Assembly (NCBI GenBank): GCA_002082245.2
Contig: NBTC02000002.1
Coordinates: forward strand, 4,771,142-4,835,141
Source: Yersinia enterocolitica
GTDB taxonomy: Bacteria > Pseudomonadota > Gammaproteobacteria > Enterobacterales > Enterobacteriaceae
Direction: 5' to 3'
DNA length: 64,000 nucleotides
In this document: piece by piece, positions 31,575 to 44,878 of the stretch
Layout: every line of letters starts with the position of its first letter
Numbering within the stretch: the stretch's first letter is position 1
Translations under genes and position numbers: made by a program
The notes under the pieces: model-generated
What the model saw: only the letters and a program-made list of their open reading frames with translations
Database searches by the model: none
What the model was told of the DNA's origin: nothing

Positions 31575-31902
31575 TTAAATGTGGACGAATCACGTTTTTA
31601 ATCAATGGTAGCCATTTCATCACAACTGGCCAGCTATCAATCTGAGATACATCCGAATTGTCGTGCCAGCCTGAGCTAACTCAGTGGTATACGACAGGAT
31701 CGGGCTAATGTAATCCCAACAGGGAGAAACTTTCAATACTGTAATTTTATGCATTAGATCACGTTTTCGTATATAAACCGCAAATATTGTGAGCCAATGC
31801 ATTGAAGTGTGAAGCTATTAACGTTTTTTTAAATTATCGCTAAATAACAATTTGTTACTCTCTTGGTTACAATCTAAGCCAATCTGGTCGAGGTCCAGAC
31901 AA

Positions 31903-32334
31903 TCAGCTTATTTTTTTTACCCCGATATTGGCCTCAAAGCCCAGTAAATACAGGGCTTGTTCCAGTGCTTCAACCTTGGAAGCGTAGTACACATCCAGCA
32001 GGCGATCCATCTGTGCGGCATTCAAACCGAGCTTGCGCGCCATATCTGCTTTGCGGGTATTGGTGGTTAACATGGCATTGTGTAATTCAGCTTTCAGTCG
32101 CACCAGAATGGGCACATGAACTGCAATATCACCCGGTTGCAGCGCTGAGGGGGCGGGGACGGGGCGGCGCTCTTCCATTTCTGCTGCAATACCATTCTTA
32201 ATACCGTCCTGTGCTTCCAGTTCAATATCCTCCTGAGAGTAGGTCACTGATTCCAATTCAGGGAAGTCGCGATACTGGATGTGGTACTCGCCGCTGGCTT
32301 CATCAAGGGCATAATGGGCTGGGTAATGGAACAC
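31903..32334 (-). CDS. HicB-like antitoxin/regulator without HicA
   Basis: This 143-residue protein has the HicB partial RNase-H-like fold (MFHYPAHYALDEASGEYHIQYRDFPELESVTYSQEDIELEAQDGI, about 1-60) and a C-terminal helix-turn-helix (TRKADMARKLGLNAAQMDRLLDVYYASKVEALEQAL, about 93-130). It starts with GTG after AGGAG. No HicA toxin frame is seen in the 100 bases upstream or in the non-coding stretch downstream, so it appears to be an orphan. It could have been kept as a DNA-binding regulator. Confidence 0.8.
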   Translation of the reverse strand: MFHYPAHYALDEASGEYHIQYRDFPELESVTYSQEDIELEAQDGIKNGIAAEMEERRPVPAPSALQPGDIAVHVPILVRLKAELHNAMLTTNTRKADMARKLGLNAAQMDRLLDVYYASKVEALEQALYLLGFEANIGVKKIS

Positions 32335-32430
32335 GGTGTCACTCCTGTGGGGTACAAGCTACTAAAGGTAGTGGCATTGTACTGACATCAGCAGGTCGGG
32401 GTTACTTATTTAACGTAGTAGCACTTTGAT

Positions 32431-32976
32431 TCAATCGGCCATTTTGGGTGATGTCAGCCGCATTTCCAGCGCCCTTGCCGGGCATCTGAATGCACACTCA
32501 CCGCAGCCATCGCACTGCGCTAAAGCCAGTGTCGGCGGCTGGTGGGGCTGCCACACCAAAGCCTGTTTATCACAGTAATCGGCGCAACTGTCGCAGTAGA
32601 TATAGGTATTTTGACAGATGTTTTCTACGCGAGGGTGCGCCGTAATATGGTAGGTAGAGGGTGATAAAGCACCGGTTTGGCAAGCAGTGGTACAGGCCAG
32701 ACAACGGCTGCAATATTGGGTAGAAAAATCCAACTCAGGCCGTTGCTCGACCATGACTATCAGATGCTCGCCGCAGACGTGCATGCAGGCTTCACAACCC
32801 GTACACGTTTGCGTGAAAGCACTTTCAACAATGGCTCCCGGTGGCCTGATTGCGCTCCCCGATGGGAGGGTAAGTGGTTGTTGGCGGGCGCTTTTTAGCA
32901 AGCCACGAAATAGCCCACGGCGACTGATGGTGCGGTTTTCCAGATACGCCTTGTAGTAGCGCTCGTCTTTTATCAT
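32431..32976 (-). CDS. napF: NapF-like ferredoxin-type iron-sulfur protein
   Basis: This 181-residue protein begins with an N-terminal Arg-rich TISRRGLFRGLL segment, then three or four 4Fe-4S binding clusters of cysteines (CTGCEACMHVC, CSRCLACTTAC, CDSCADYC and CDGCGECAFRC). That is the NapF architecture. It overlaps the end of the DmsD-like gene by 4 bases (ATGA), so it is translationally coupled to the molybdoenzyme operon rather than a nap operon. A maturation or electron-transfer role for the DmsA-like enzyme is inferred. Confidence 0.85.
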   Translation of the reverse strand: MIKDERYYKAYLENRTISRRGLFRGLLKSARQQPLTLPSGSAIRPPGAIVESAFTQTCTGCEACMHVCGEHLIVMVEQRPELDFSTQYCSRCLACTTACQTGALSPSTYHITAHPRVENICQNTYIYCDSCADYCDKQALVWQPHQPPTLALAQCDGCGECAFRCPARALEMRLTSPKMAD

Positions 32977-33590
32977 CGAAATAGCTCACGGGGCTGAGGA
33001 AATAGGCCCAGTTCAGTTTGTAAGGTTTTCAGGTAGCACTCGGTGATTTTTGCCAGCAACGGATATACCTGATACTCGGTTTGGCTGTTGGTTACCAGCT
33101 CAAGATAGCGATAGGCCCACGGCAGTAAATGCTCAGTGAGCAGTGCTAGCGCGGCTTTATCCGATGGGGGCTTAGTTGTCGGCTGCTGTTCAATTAAATG
33201 AACCCATGCCAGTAACATGAGGCCAAATTGATCTTCCGGTTCACGTATCGCACTTTGATTTACCAACCCGAATGTTGACAGGAATTGGCGATATTGCAGG
33301 GTGCTCGCCCCCATCAAGATATTTTCTTTATCCAGATAAACAGACCCCCAAGGTGGGGCGGGCATTTCACCTTGTCCCTCAAACAAAATCGAGAAATCAT
33401 ATTCCAGTTGTTCGGGTTGGATACTCGGCATCTGTTGGCAATATCGTACAATTTTAGCCGGATTCGGCCACGGAAAAATCTCAGCAATCTGTGGCAGTAG
33501 TGGCCAAAGGCGCTGTACGGTATCGGACTGTGGTGGATAGTAAAAACAGGCACCTAAAATCCTCGGCAGAGTGGTGTTCAGTAACATCAA
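32973..33590 (-). CDS. dmsD: TorD/DmsD-family molybdoenzyme chaperone
   Basis: This 205-residue all-helical protein is the length of E. coli DmsD. It has the characteristic motif APPWGSVYLDKENIL and DQFGLMLLAWVHLI. It binds the twin-arginine leader of DmsA-type subunits to hold them until the Mo cofactor is in place (family knowledge). Fourth gene of the dms-type operon, overlapping the napF-like gene. Confidence 0.9.
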   Translation of the reverse strand: MMLLNTTLPRILGACFYYPPQSDTVQRLWPLLPQIAEIFPWPNPAKIVRYCQQMPSIQPEQLEYDFSILFEGQGEMPAPPWGSVYLDKENILMGASTLQYRQFLSTFGLVNQSAIREPEDQFGLMLLAWVHLIEQQPTTKPPSDKAALALLTEHLLPWAYRYLELVTNSQTEYQVYPLLAKITECYLKTLQTELGLFPQPRELFR

Positions 33591-33691
33591 AATTTTCTCT
33601 CTTCAGGTCCAGCTATCTCAATACGGCTTAGCCGCAGGTATCACGGCTAAGCAGCTATTTGTCAGTAGGCCAATAGAATCAATATGTTAAT

Positions 33692-34468
33692 TTACATTGG
33701 CACTTGCCAGAGATTGTAGAAAGCGATACGCCCGGCCAACTCACCGATAACCAGCGCCGAGGCACTGACCGCGAGCGTAACCCGAGGGATCCTGTCTTTC
33801 AGTAATGCTGCGGCAGCAACAAAGATACCGAGCGTTAGCAGCAGAATTTGAATTCCCCAAAACAGCGCCTGCTGGCTACTCAGTTCCGCTGAACTTTGAC
33901 CCAGAAAGCTGAGGTAACCTGGTTTATTCACCAAGGTCACAATGGCACCGACCAACACCGCTGATGCGCCAAGCTGACGAGCGCCGGTCAGAATAGCGCA
34001 AGCGCCACCGCCAACCAGTACCGTCATCCACAGTTGTAGCGAGGTATACGAGGTATCCCAATTAGGCACGGTTGTCAGTTGATAAACTTGGGTGATTGAC
34101 CAGGCAAAGACCAGGCCGAAGATAACCGTTGCCACATTGCACAGCATTGCCAGTAATGTATTTTTGGCTATGGTTGAGAAAAATACGGTGCCACAGGCCA
34201 TGGCGACAAACAATCCACTGAGCACTATCTCATTACTCATCGGCGAGCGACCAACACCCAATAGCATGGTGGCGGCGCGCAATGGTTGCCCAACATGCAG
34301 TGTGCCAACGATCAGGCCTACCATCATCAGCAGCAGACCGATGATATTGGCTTGTTTGAGTTGTAGTGGCGTGGTCATACCGAGTTTGTGACTCAGTAGC
34401 ACCAGTGCAAACAACCCGACAGCGGTTTGCCCCAGTACGGTAAAAAACACCAAGGGTAATTCATGCAT
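33692..34468 (-). CDS. dmsC: DmsC-type membrane anchor subunit
   Basis: From the ATG at 34468, 1 base after the dmsB stop and with GGAGG upstream, the protein has 258 residues. It has about eight hydrophobic helices and begins MHELPLVFFTVLGQTAVGLFAL, the DmsC/YnfH signature. It anchors the enzyme in the inner membrane and takes electrons from menaquinol. Confidence 0.92.
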   Translation of the reverse strand: MHELPLVFFTVLGQTAVGLFALVLLSHKLGMTTPLQLKQANIIGLLLMMVGLIVGTLHVGQPLRAATMLLGVGRSPMSNEIVLSGLFVAMACGTVFFSTIAKNTLLAMLCNVATVIFGLVFAWSITQVYQLTTVPNWDTSYTSLQLWMTVLVGGGACAILTGARQLGASAVLVGAIVTLVNKPGYLSFLGQSSAELSSQQALFWGIQILLLTLGIFVAAAALLKDRIPRVTLAVSASALVIGELAGRIAFYNLWQVPM

Positions 34469-34469
34469 T

Positions 34470-35087
34470 TTATACCTCCGCCGGATTTTGGATGCAGCCT
34501 GATGTATCACCGGATGGCTTGGCATCACGGTGGCTTCTGATAACCAGATTGGGGTGTGTCAGATGCGCGTGCGGCAATGGCGCAATGGCATTCTCTTCAC
34601 CGTATTTATCCCTCAATAGCGTGATTTCATCAAAATCTAACGCCCGCTGCGGGCAGGATTCGACACAAACTGGCTTATCACCTGCGGCAACCCGCTGATA
34701 GCAGCCATCGCACTTGGTCATTAGTTTCTTCTTGGCATCAAATTGCGGCGCACCATACGGGCAGCGCATCTCGCAATAGCGGCAGCCGACACAGAGATCC
34801 TGATTAACCACCACCAAACCATCTTCTTCGCGTTTATGCATGGCACCGGTTGGGCAACCCGTTACGCAGGTAGGTGATGAGCAGTGGTTACAGGCGATAG
34901 AGAGGTAGTAGTTAAAGACATTTTGTACCCAGATATTGTTCTGCTGAGTCCAACTGCCGCCGCCATATTCGTAAACCCGACGCAGCTTCGGTCCGAGATC
35001 CAACTTCTTCTCATCCTTGCAACTGATTTGGCAGGTCTTACATCCGGTGCACTTGGTGGAGTCGACAAAAAAACCATATTGCTTCAT
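34470..35087 (-). CDS. dmsB: DmsB-type iron-sulfur subunit (four 4Fe-4S)
   Basis: This 205-residue protein has four ferredoxin cysteine groups: CTGCKTCQISC, CNHCSSPTCVTGC, CVGCRYCEMRC and CDGCYQRVAAGDKPVCVESC. It carries electrons from DmsC to the molybdopterin subunit. Starts 11 bases after dmsA. Confidence 0.95.
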   Translation of the reverse strand: MKQYGFFVDSTKCTGCKTCQISCKDEKKLDLGPKLRRVYEYGGGSWTQQNNIWVQNVFNYYLSIACNHCSSPTCVTGCPTGAMHKREEDGLVVVNQDLCVGCRYCEMRCPYGAPQFDAKKKLMTKCDGCYQRVAAGDKPVCVESCPQRALDFDEITLLRDKYGEENAIAPLPHAHLTHPNLVIRSHRDAKPSGDTSGCIQNPAEV

Positions 35088-35098
35088 TATTCAACTCC

Positions 35099-37522
35099 TT
35101 ATATACGTTTTACTTCAACGAGGTTGGTGTGTTGTGGGTTACCTTTTGCCAGTGGTGACGGTCGCAGTGTTGTTAAGGTATTGATACACCCTCCCACATC
35201 AATGCCGTCCTTATTGGTATTTCGCCATGCCCCCTGCGGCACGCTAATAACCCCCGGTAACACCCGTTCGGTAACCTTTGCTGCAATACGCATGCGGCCT
35301 CGGCTGTTAAAAATTTCGACCATATCCCCTTGTTGGATACCGCGAGGCTGGGCATCAATGGGGTTAATCCAAAACTGATGTGGTACCGCTTCCCGCAGCA
35401 TGGCTACGTTATAATAAGAGGAGTGGGTATGGCCTTTGATATGGAAGCCTGTCATCTGCAAAGGGTAGTTTTTCATGGTTTCTACATCGCTAACACCTTC
35501 AAAGGTTGGGCAATATTCAGCGACAGCGGTAATGCGATCACCGGGTGCCAGTTGCCACTCTTTTTCCAATGTTGCCAGCGCTTCTGAGTAGATCTCAATT
35601 TTGCCAGACGGGGTTTTCAACGGGTGGTTCACAGGGTCATCACGGAAATCTTTTAACGCGATATATTGACTGCTGTCGGCATAAATACGATCGATGATGC
35701 CTTGGTCGTTGGTCTGTTCAAAAGGTGGCAAGGCGGGGTTTTTCTCACGCATTTTGTTATAGCTGATTTCAATCCATTCTTGCTGGGTATGGCCTTCGGT
35801 AAAGGCATCGCCAATTCCTAACTTGGTGGCAATTTCGGCTAACACATCATAAGACGGGCGGCACTCCCACAGCGGCTCGATCGCATTTTGCAACCGCGTG
35901 ACGTAGTGATAAGCCCCACTAGCGTAGGAGTTATCAATTAAATCATTTGATTCAACTGAGGTGACATCGGGCAGTAATAAATCAGCATATTTGGCAGAGT
36001 TGGTCATGTGGTTTTCCCACACCAAAATAAACTCGCACAGTGATTCATCTTGTAAAATGCGGTGGGTTTTATTCAGATCAGAATGCTGATTGCCGATAAC
36101 ATTACTGGCGTAGTTCCACATAAACTTAATATTGGTATCAAGTTTATCTTTATTCTTCACATGCGCATTTTTCGCTGTCATTTCAGTGCCACGAAAAATA
36201 GCATCGGTCCACATAAAGCAGGGAATAGCAGTCTTCACTGGGTTCGGAATACTGAATCCCGGCACCGGATATTTCACATTCCCGCCCCAGGCTCCAGTAT
36301 TGGTTCCGGCGCGGCCAATATTACCAGTCATCAATGGCAACATCATAATGGCGCGTGCCGCCTGCTCGCCATTAGCACTGCGCTGAATCCCCCAACCTTG
36401 TGATATCCATGCTGCACGGGCATTTCCCAACTCACGGGCTAATTGAATAATCTGTGTCGGTGCAATGCCGGTTATCTCACTGGCCCATTGCGGTGTTTTT
36501 TCTACCCCATCGTGGCCGTTACCTAAAATATAATCTTTGTAAGAGCTATTGGCGGGGGCTGAGGCGGGTAGTGTTGTGGCATCCCAGCCGACACAATATT
36601 GTGCCAGGAAATCTTCATCAGTCAGATTTTCTTTAATTAATACATGTCCTAATGCGGCCACCAGCGCGGCATCGGTACCTGGGAAGATGGGGAGCCATTC
36701 TGCGTTGAGGGTCGTTACGCTGTCGGTCATGCGTGGATCGATAATAATAACTTTGGCTTTGCTTTGCCCCAGAGCATGAACGGTTTCGATATATTGCCCG
36801 CCGCCCGACATCCGAGTCTCTGCCAGATTATGACCAAACATAACCACCAGATCTGAGTTTTTAATTTCATCCAGCAAAGTTTCGTCTGCATTGCCATAGA
36901 TATACGGCATTACCGTATTTATTTGGGCGGTGGAATAAGTACCGTGTTGATCGAGAAAACCACCCAGCAAGCTCAGCATTCTTTTACAGGCATTGCGGCC
37001 TTGTAAATTAGCGCCGGTCGAACCAGAACCATATTGATAATAAATTGCTTCGTTGCCGTATTGTGCAATGGTTCTTTTTAGATTATCAGCGACAATAGTG
37101 GTAGCTTCATCCCAACTAATACGTTTAAATTTACCTTCGCCGCGTTTGCCAACACGCAGCATGGGATATTTGACCCGATCCGGGTTATATGTTTTCCATC
37201 TTACCGATCGGCCACGTAAACAGGGGCGAATTTGATGCTCACCAAAGGTAGAGTCATCATAAATTGCTTCATTAGCAATTTTAATAATTTCGCCATTTCT
37301 CACATGCACTTTTAGTGGGCAGCGGCTACCGCAGTTGACCAGACAAGCACTGTATTTAACGGTTTCCTCTGTTGTTGCTGCGTGCTCTTCTGGCGCGGCA
37401 TGTACTGAAAAAGGAAGGGTGATAGAACTGGCAATAGCCGCAGCCCCGGTGACTGCGGCGGATGTTTGAATAAATTCACGGCGGCTTAGTGAGCCGGTGA
37501 TAGGTCTTTTATTGTTATTCAT
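35099..37522 (-). CDS. dmsA: DmsA/YnfE-type molybdopterin reductase catalytic subunit
   Basis: From the ATG at 37522 (AAAGG 8 bases upstream) the protein has 807 residues, the size of E. coli YnfE/YnfF. It has a Tat signal (GSLSRREFIQTSAAVTGAAAIASS), the CLVNCGSRCPLKV iron-sulfur region, QYGSGSTGANLQGRNACKRM and WISQGWGIQRSANGEQAARAI cofactor regions, and the C-terminal molybdopterin-binding domain (ITAVAEYCPTFEG to the end). The likely substrate is DMSO or another S- or N-oxide, or selenate as for YnfE. An ATG at 37528 and longer frames are alternative starts. Confidence 0.92.
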   Translation of the reverse strand: MNNNKRPITGSLSRREFIQTSAAVTGAAAIASSITLPFSVHAAPEEHAATTEETVKYSACLVNCGSRCPLKVHVRNGEIIKIANEAIYDDSTFGEHQIRPCLRGRSVRWKTYNPDRVKYPMLRVGKRGEGKFKRISWDEATTIVADNLKRTIAQYGNEAIYYQYGSGSTGANLQGRNACKRMLSLLGGFLDQHGTYSTAQINTVMPYIYGNADETLLDEIKNSDLVVMFGHNLAETRMSGGGQYIETVHALGQSKAKVIIIDPRMTDSVTTLNAEWLPIFPGTDAALVAALGHVLIKENLTDEDFLAQYCVGWDATTLPASAPANSSYKDYILGNGHDGVEKTPQWASEITGIAPTQIIQLARELGNARAAWISQGWGIQRSANGEQAARAIMMLPLMTGNIGRAGTNTGAWGGNVKYPVPGFSIPNPVKTAIPCFMWTDAIFRGTEMTAKNAHVKNKDKLDTNIKFMWNYASNVIGNQHSDLNKTHRILQDESLCEFILVWENHMTNSAKYADLLLPDVTSVESNDLIDNSYASGAYHYVTRLQNAIEPLWECRPSYDVLAEIATKLGIGDAFTEGHTQQEWIEISYNKMREKNPALPPFEQTNDQGIIDRIYADSSQYIALKDFRDDPVNHPLKTPSGKIEIYSEALATLEKEWQLAPGDRITAVAEYCPTFEGVSDVETMKNYPLQMTGFHIKGHTHSSYYNVAMLREAVPHQFWINPIDAQPRGIQQGDMVEIFNSRGRMRIAAKVTERVLPGVISVPQGAWRNTNKDGIDVGGCINTLTTLRPSPLAKGNPQHTNLVEVKRI

Positions 37523-37620
37523 CGACATTACCTTTGCGGAGGACACTTTTTTAATGAAAAATAAGAAAATTAGGGTTGAGCGGCAATGTCTCACCTTAGG
37601 AAATAACTTGTTACTTTTAT

Positions 37621-37634
37621 ATGATGTAAATCAA
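37621..37634. promoter_or_regulatory. FNR-like site upstream of dmsA
   Basis: ATGATGTAAATCAA matches the FNR palindrome TTGATNNNNATCAA at 9 of 10 defined positions, about 100 bases before the dmsA start. This fits anaerobic induction of the operon. The rest of 37523-38050 is AT-rich promoter-like sequence without a gene. Confidence 0.65.
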
Positions 37635-38050
37635 TTAAGACGATATAACGGAAATATCGCGCTGTTTTTTGTGAGTGAGGCGAAGGTTATTAATAATTTA
37701 CCGTAAGATATTAACCATTCCCTATACATAAAATTAATGTATTTATATAAAGTTAGTAGTTGTAATAAAGAATCAATCTCAAATGACCGGGTGCTGTTAT
37801 TATTTCCATTATTTTATGGGTTAATTTAATTTATCTTTATGATCTTAAGAAAAGTCTTAATAAAGAAACGGCTGTTTTTACCGCTATTCTTTATCACCAT
37901 AACGGCAATGGTTGGTGGTATTAACCCTAACTAAATAATGGCTAAAATGACATGCTGATCTATTTATCCAGATAAGAAGAGATCTGCATCACGATTCTTA
38001 TCTCTTCCAGCTTGCAGTCGTGCATTAACATGGTAGTTTACCGAATAGTT

Positions 38051-38112
38051 GGATTGTTACCGTCAATGGCGGGCAAAACCTGATTGAGTAGCATGATGAA
38101 TGCTGCTGAGTC
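38051..38112 (+). promoter_or_regulatory. RAT antiterminator/terminator of the bgl-type operon, first copy
   Basis: 38051-38080 has the ribonucleic antiterminator consensus (GGATTGTTACCG ... CGGGCAAAACC) bound by BglG/LicT proteins. It overlaps the left arm of a terminator whose right arm (GGTTTTTTTG) ends at 38112. It lies 30 bases before the antiterminator gene, so the gene controls itself. Confidence 0.85.
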
Positions 38113-38136
38113 GGGTTTTTTTGTTTTCAGGGCTAA

Positions 38137-38985
<849 letters not shown>

Positions 38986-39034
38986 ATGATTTAAAAGGGA
39001 AGGGTTCTAAGTAGTAAGAGAATTTAGCCAAACT

Positions 39035-39118
39035 GGATTGTTACTGCTTCGGCAGGCAAAACCTGAATGTACTTGTGTCGCTGGGTCGCGGTGCGGAGTG
39101 CGTTTAGGTTTTTTTTTG
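39035..39118 (+). promoter_or_regulatory. RAT antiterminator/terminator, second copy
   Basis: 39035-39063 carries the RAT consensus (GGATTGTTACTGCTTCGGCA then GGCAAAACC). The terminator pairs its AAACCTGAA arm with TTTAGGTTT and ends in T9 at about 39118. It lies between the antiterminator gene and the permease gene, so permease expression needs antitermination. Confidence 0.88.
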
Positions 39119-39139
39119 CCCGAATTTTTACCTGTATAA

Positions 39140-41056
<1,917 letters not shown>

Positions 41057-41062
41057 TACTGA

Positions 41063-42475
<1,413 letters not shown>

Positions 42476-42559
42476 TAGCGACGTTTGTATGTTGCAGTGA
42501 TATAAGCAGCTCTCAACTGTTTTGCCTCACTGCAACACGACTTATTTTTGGGGAAGTAC

Positions 42560-43138
42560 CGAGTATTTATTATTAGATGTGCGGGTTATTCTAAAAATGG
42601 AAAATAATGAAACCAACGGGATCTTTATAACGGGGTCTCTGGTGCTCCCGGAGCGACTGATCCAGGTGGCTATCGTTACCATAATAATACTTGGTTCTTT
42701 TACAGTGGATTCAATCAGCAGGTAACAAAACATCAGGATGACGCCAACCGTGGTTTAAGTGTGTTTTACAGCATGTCGTTGGCGGACCAACGGACCAATT
42801 ACATGCATTACGCTACCTCCGCAGGCATCCGTTATCGCGGCTTATTTGATAGCCGCCCACAAGATTGGTTGGGATTCGGCGTATCAATGGTTAAACTGAG
42901 TGATTATTATAAAGATAATCAACGCTATCTGAATCAAATCAATAATGTTTCTGATTATAATAATCCACGTTACTCTCCAATAGCTGGGTATTCGGTTGCT
43001 GCCGAACTGTATTATCGTTTCCGTGTCACTTCATGGCTGGAATTACAACCTGATCTACAATATTGGCACTCACCAGCAGGGGTAAGCCAAACGCAAGATG
43101 TATGGGGAACCGAATTAAAAACAGTTATTACATTCTAA
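42560..43138 (+). pseudogene. Remnant of an OprB-type carbohydrate porin
   Basis: A frame from about 42625 to 43138 reads continuous porin sequence: NQRDLYNGVSGAPGATDPGGYRYHNN, W-F-F-Y-S-G-F-N-Q-Q, then YRGLFDSRPQDWLGFGVSMVKLSD and the terminal LQYWHSPAGVSQTQDVWGTELKTVITF. An aromatic F ends it, as in outer-membrane porins. The N-terminal two thirds are missing and stop codons interrupt the 5' side (about 42603-42606). This looks like the outer-membrane partner of the bgl operon, deleted and decayed. Confidence 0.75.
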
Positions 43139-43247
43139 ATTTCGCCTGTATTGCAGATAATACGGCTATGACGTGGTGCTTTAACTGGCACCACGTAAAC
43201 TGTTACGCTATTCTCCATCGAGTATTATATTGTAGAGAATCAGCGTG

Positions 43248-43763
43248 ATGTTGAATATGAAAAACAGATTCGATGGTAACAACATCTTAGGTGAAAGGAA
43301 TATTCACGCAGTTTTTGAACTGAGCTTATTACTGAAAGCAATCTTAGCCGTGATGGAGATTATCAGCGGTATTTTAACCTATTTTGTGACGCCGCAGTTT
43401 TTGCTAAATATTCTGCATCGCATCACGCAAGTTGAATTTATTGAAGACCGTGGCGATGTGGTAGCCCATTATTTACTGCATGCGGCACAAAATCTCTCAA
43501 TCAGCAGTCTGCATTTTGCCGCATTTTATCTGCTCATCCACGGCGTGGTTAAGTTGTGGGTCATTATTGGATTATGGCGCAAAAAGCTGGGTTATTATCC
43601 GGCGGCAATAGTCATATTCAGCTTATTCATTATCTATCAACTCTATCGTTATACCTTCACTCACTCGGTGTTATTGATCGTAATAACTGCGCTGGATGTG
43701 GTGGTTATTGTGTTGACGTTGCTGGAGTATCGAAGATTACGCCAGCAGCATAAAACCCCTTAG
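43248..43763 (+). CDS. DUF2127 integral membrane protein
   Basis: This 171-residue protein has four hydrophobic helices (about 20-45, 80-115, 118-150 and 150-165) and the family opening HAVFELSLLLKAILAVMEIISG. Function unknown. GTG at 43245 and ATG at 43257 are alternative starts. It stands alone between the bgl operon and convergent yfuC. Confidence 0.75.
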   Translation: MLNMKNRFDGNNILGERNIHAVFELSLLLKAILAVMEIISGILTYFVTPQFLLNILHRITQVEFIEDRGDVVAHYLLHAAQNLSISSLHFAAFYLLIHGVVKLWVIIGLWRKKLGYYPAAIVIFSLFIIYQLYRYTFTHSVLLIVITALDVVVIVLTLLEYRRLRQQHKTP

Positions 43764-43828
43764 CCAGATGAAGGCCATACTGAGCAATGCGAACCAAAAA
43801 CCAAGGTTATAATGCCCTGTGAGGTTAC

Positions 43829-44878
43829 TCAGTTAGCAAAAATATGCGCTTGGCCAATAATTGTCAGGTCAACCATTAAACCGATACTTATACCTTCGCG
43901 GCTGATGGTTTTAACCTCTACCGTTTCATTACTTTCAACCAGATATAGGGTGAGTGTTGAGATAAAACCCGCAAAATCAATATTGATAACCTTAGCCAGA
44001 CAATGAGTGGTGTAGTGATGATCTGCGGGCAAAGGGGTGATAGTAATCTGTTCTGGCCGTAACATAATCCGGCTCAATCCATGGCGTTGCTCATCATCAA
44101 CCCTGACGCTGCCCAGTGCACAATCAGCCCATCCGGTATCAATATTGGCGGAAAGAATCAATGTTTCGCCAAGGAAAGTCGCTGTAGGTTCATCAATCGG
44201 TCGCAAATAGAGTTCTTGCGGCGGGCCAACATGCGCCAGTTTACCCGCCCGCATTACCGCGACTTGCGAGGCAAATGATAATGCTTCGGTTTGATCATGC
44301 GTCACTAAAATGGAGGCAATATTTGCCTGTGCCAACAGTTCAGCCACCGCTTTGCGCGTTGAGGCGCGTAAGGCGGTATCCAGAGCTGAAAAAGGTTCAT
44401 CCAACAGCATCAGTACCGGCCGCTGTGCTAACGCTCTGGCGAGAGCGACCCGCTGCTGTTGCCCACCCGAAATCTCATGGGGCCAAAGTTGTGATAACCG
44501 CCGATCCAGTGCGACCATCTCCATCAGTTCATCAATTCGGCGGGCTTTGTCCTGCTTGGTCCCTGTTAGTCCATAACCAATATTGCCCGCGACGGTAAAG
44601 TGGGGGAACAGCGCACCATCTTGCGGTACAAAACCAATCCCTCTTTTGTGCGCTGGCACGTGGGTTGAATTGTCGAATACCGGATGACCTTGCAGAATAA
44701 CTTTACCGTGATCGGGGGTTTCGAACCCGGCAATAATCCGCAACAACGTGGTTTTGCCTGAGCCGGATGGCCCAACAATTGCGGTGCGACTGCCGGCGGA
44801 AACCTGCAAGTCAATTCGGTCTAATACGGTAACAGACTGGAAAGACTTACCGATTTGCTGAAGTTCAAGCGTGCTCAT
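43829..44878 (-). CDS. yfuC: Iron(III) ABC transporter ATP-binding protein
   Basis: This 349-residue ABC ATPase has Walker A ([12 protein letters not shown]), the signature [18 protein letters not shown], Walker B ([12 protein letters not shown]) and the switch His (LVTHDQTEA), with a C-terminal regulatory domain of the FbpC type. It energises ferric iron import. The start overlaps the yfuB stop by 4 bases. Third gene of yfuABC. Confidence 0.94.
   Translation of the reverse strand: MSTLELQQIGKSFQSVTVLDRIDLQVSAGSRTAIVGPSGSGKTTLLRIIAGFETPDHGKVILQGHPVFDNSTHVPAHKRGIGFVPQDGALFPHFTVAGNIGYGLTGTKQDKARRIDELMEMVALDRRLSQLWPHEISGGQQQRVALARALAQRPVLMLLDEPFSALDTALRASTRKAVAELLAQANIASILVTHDQTEALSFASQVAVMRAGKLAHVGPPQELYLRPIDEPTATFLGETLILSANIDTGWADCALGSVRVDDEQRHGLSRIMLRPEQITITPLPADHHYTTHCLAKVINIDFAGFISTLTLYLVESNETVEVKTISREGISIGLMVDLTIIGQAHIFAN

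Noticed and set aside
32335..32430. Search for a hicA toxin frame upstream of the HicB-like gene
   Set aside because: The reverse strand shows no frame of HicA size or its conserved G-x-x-x-H-x-K/R region.
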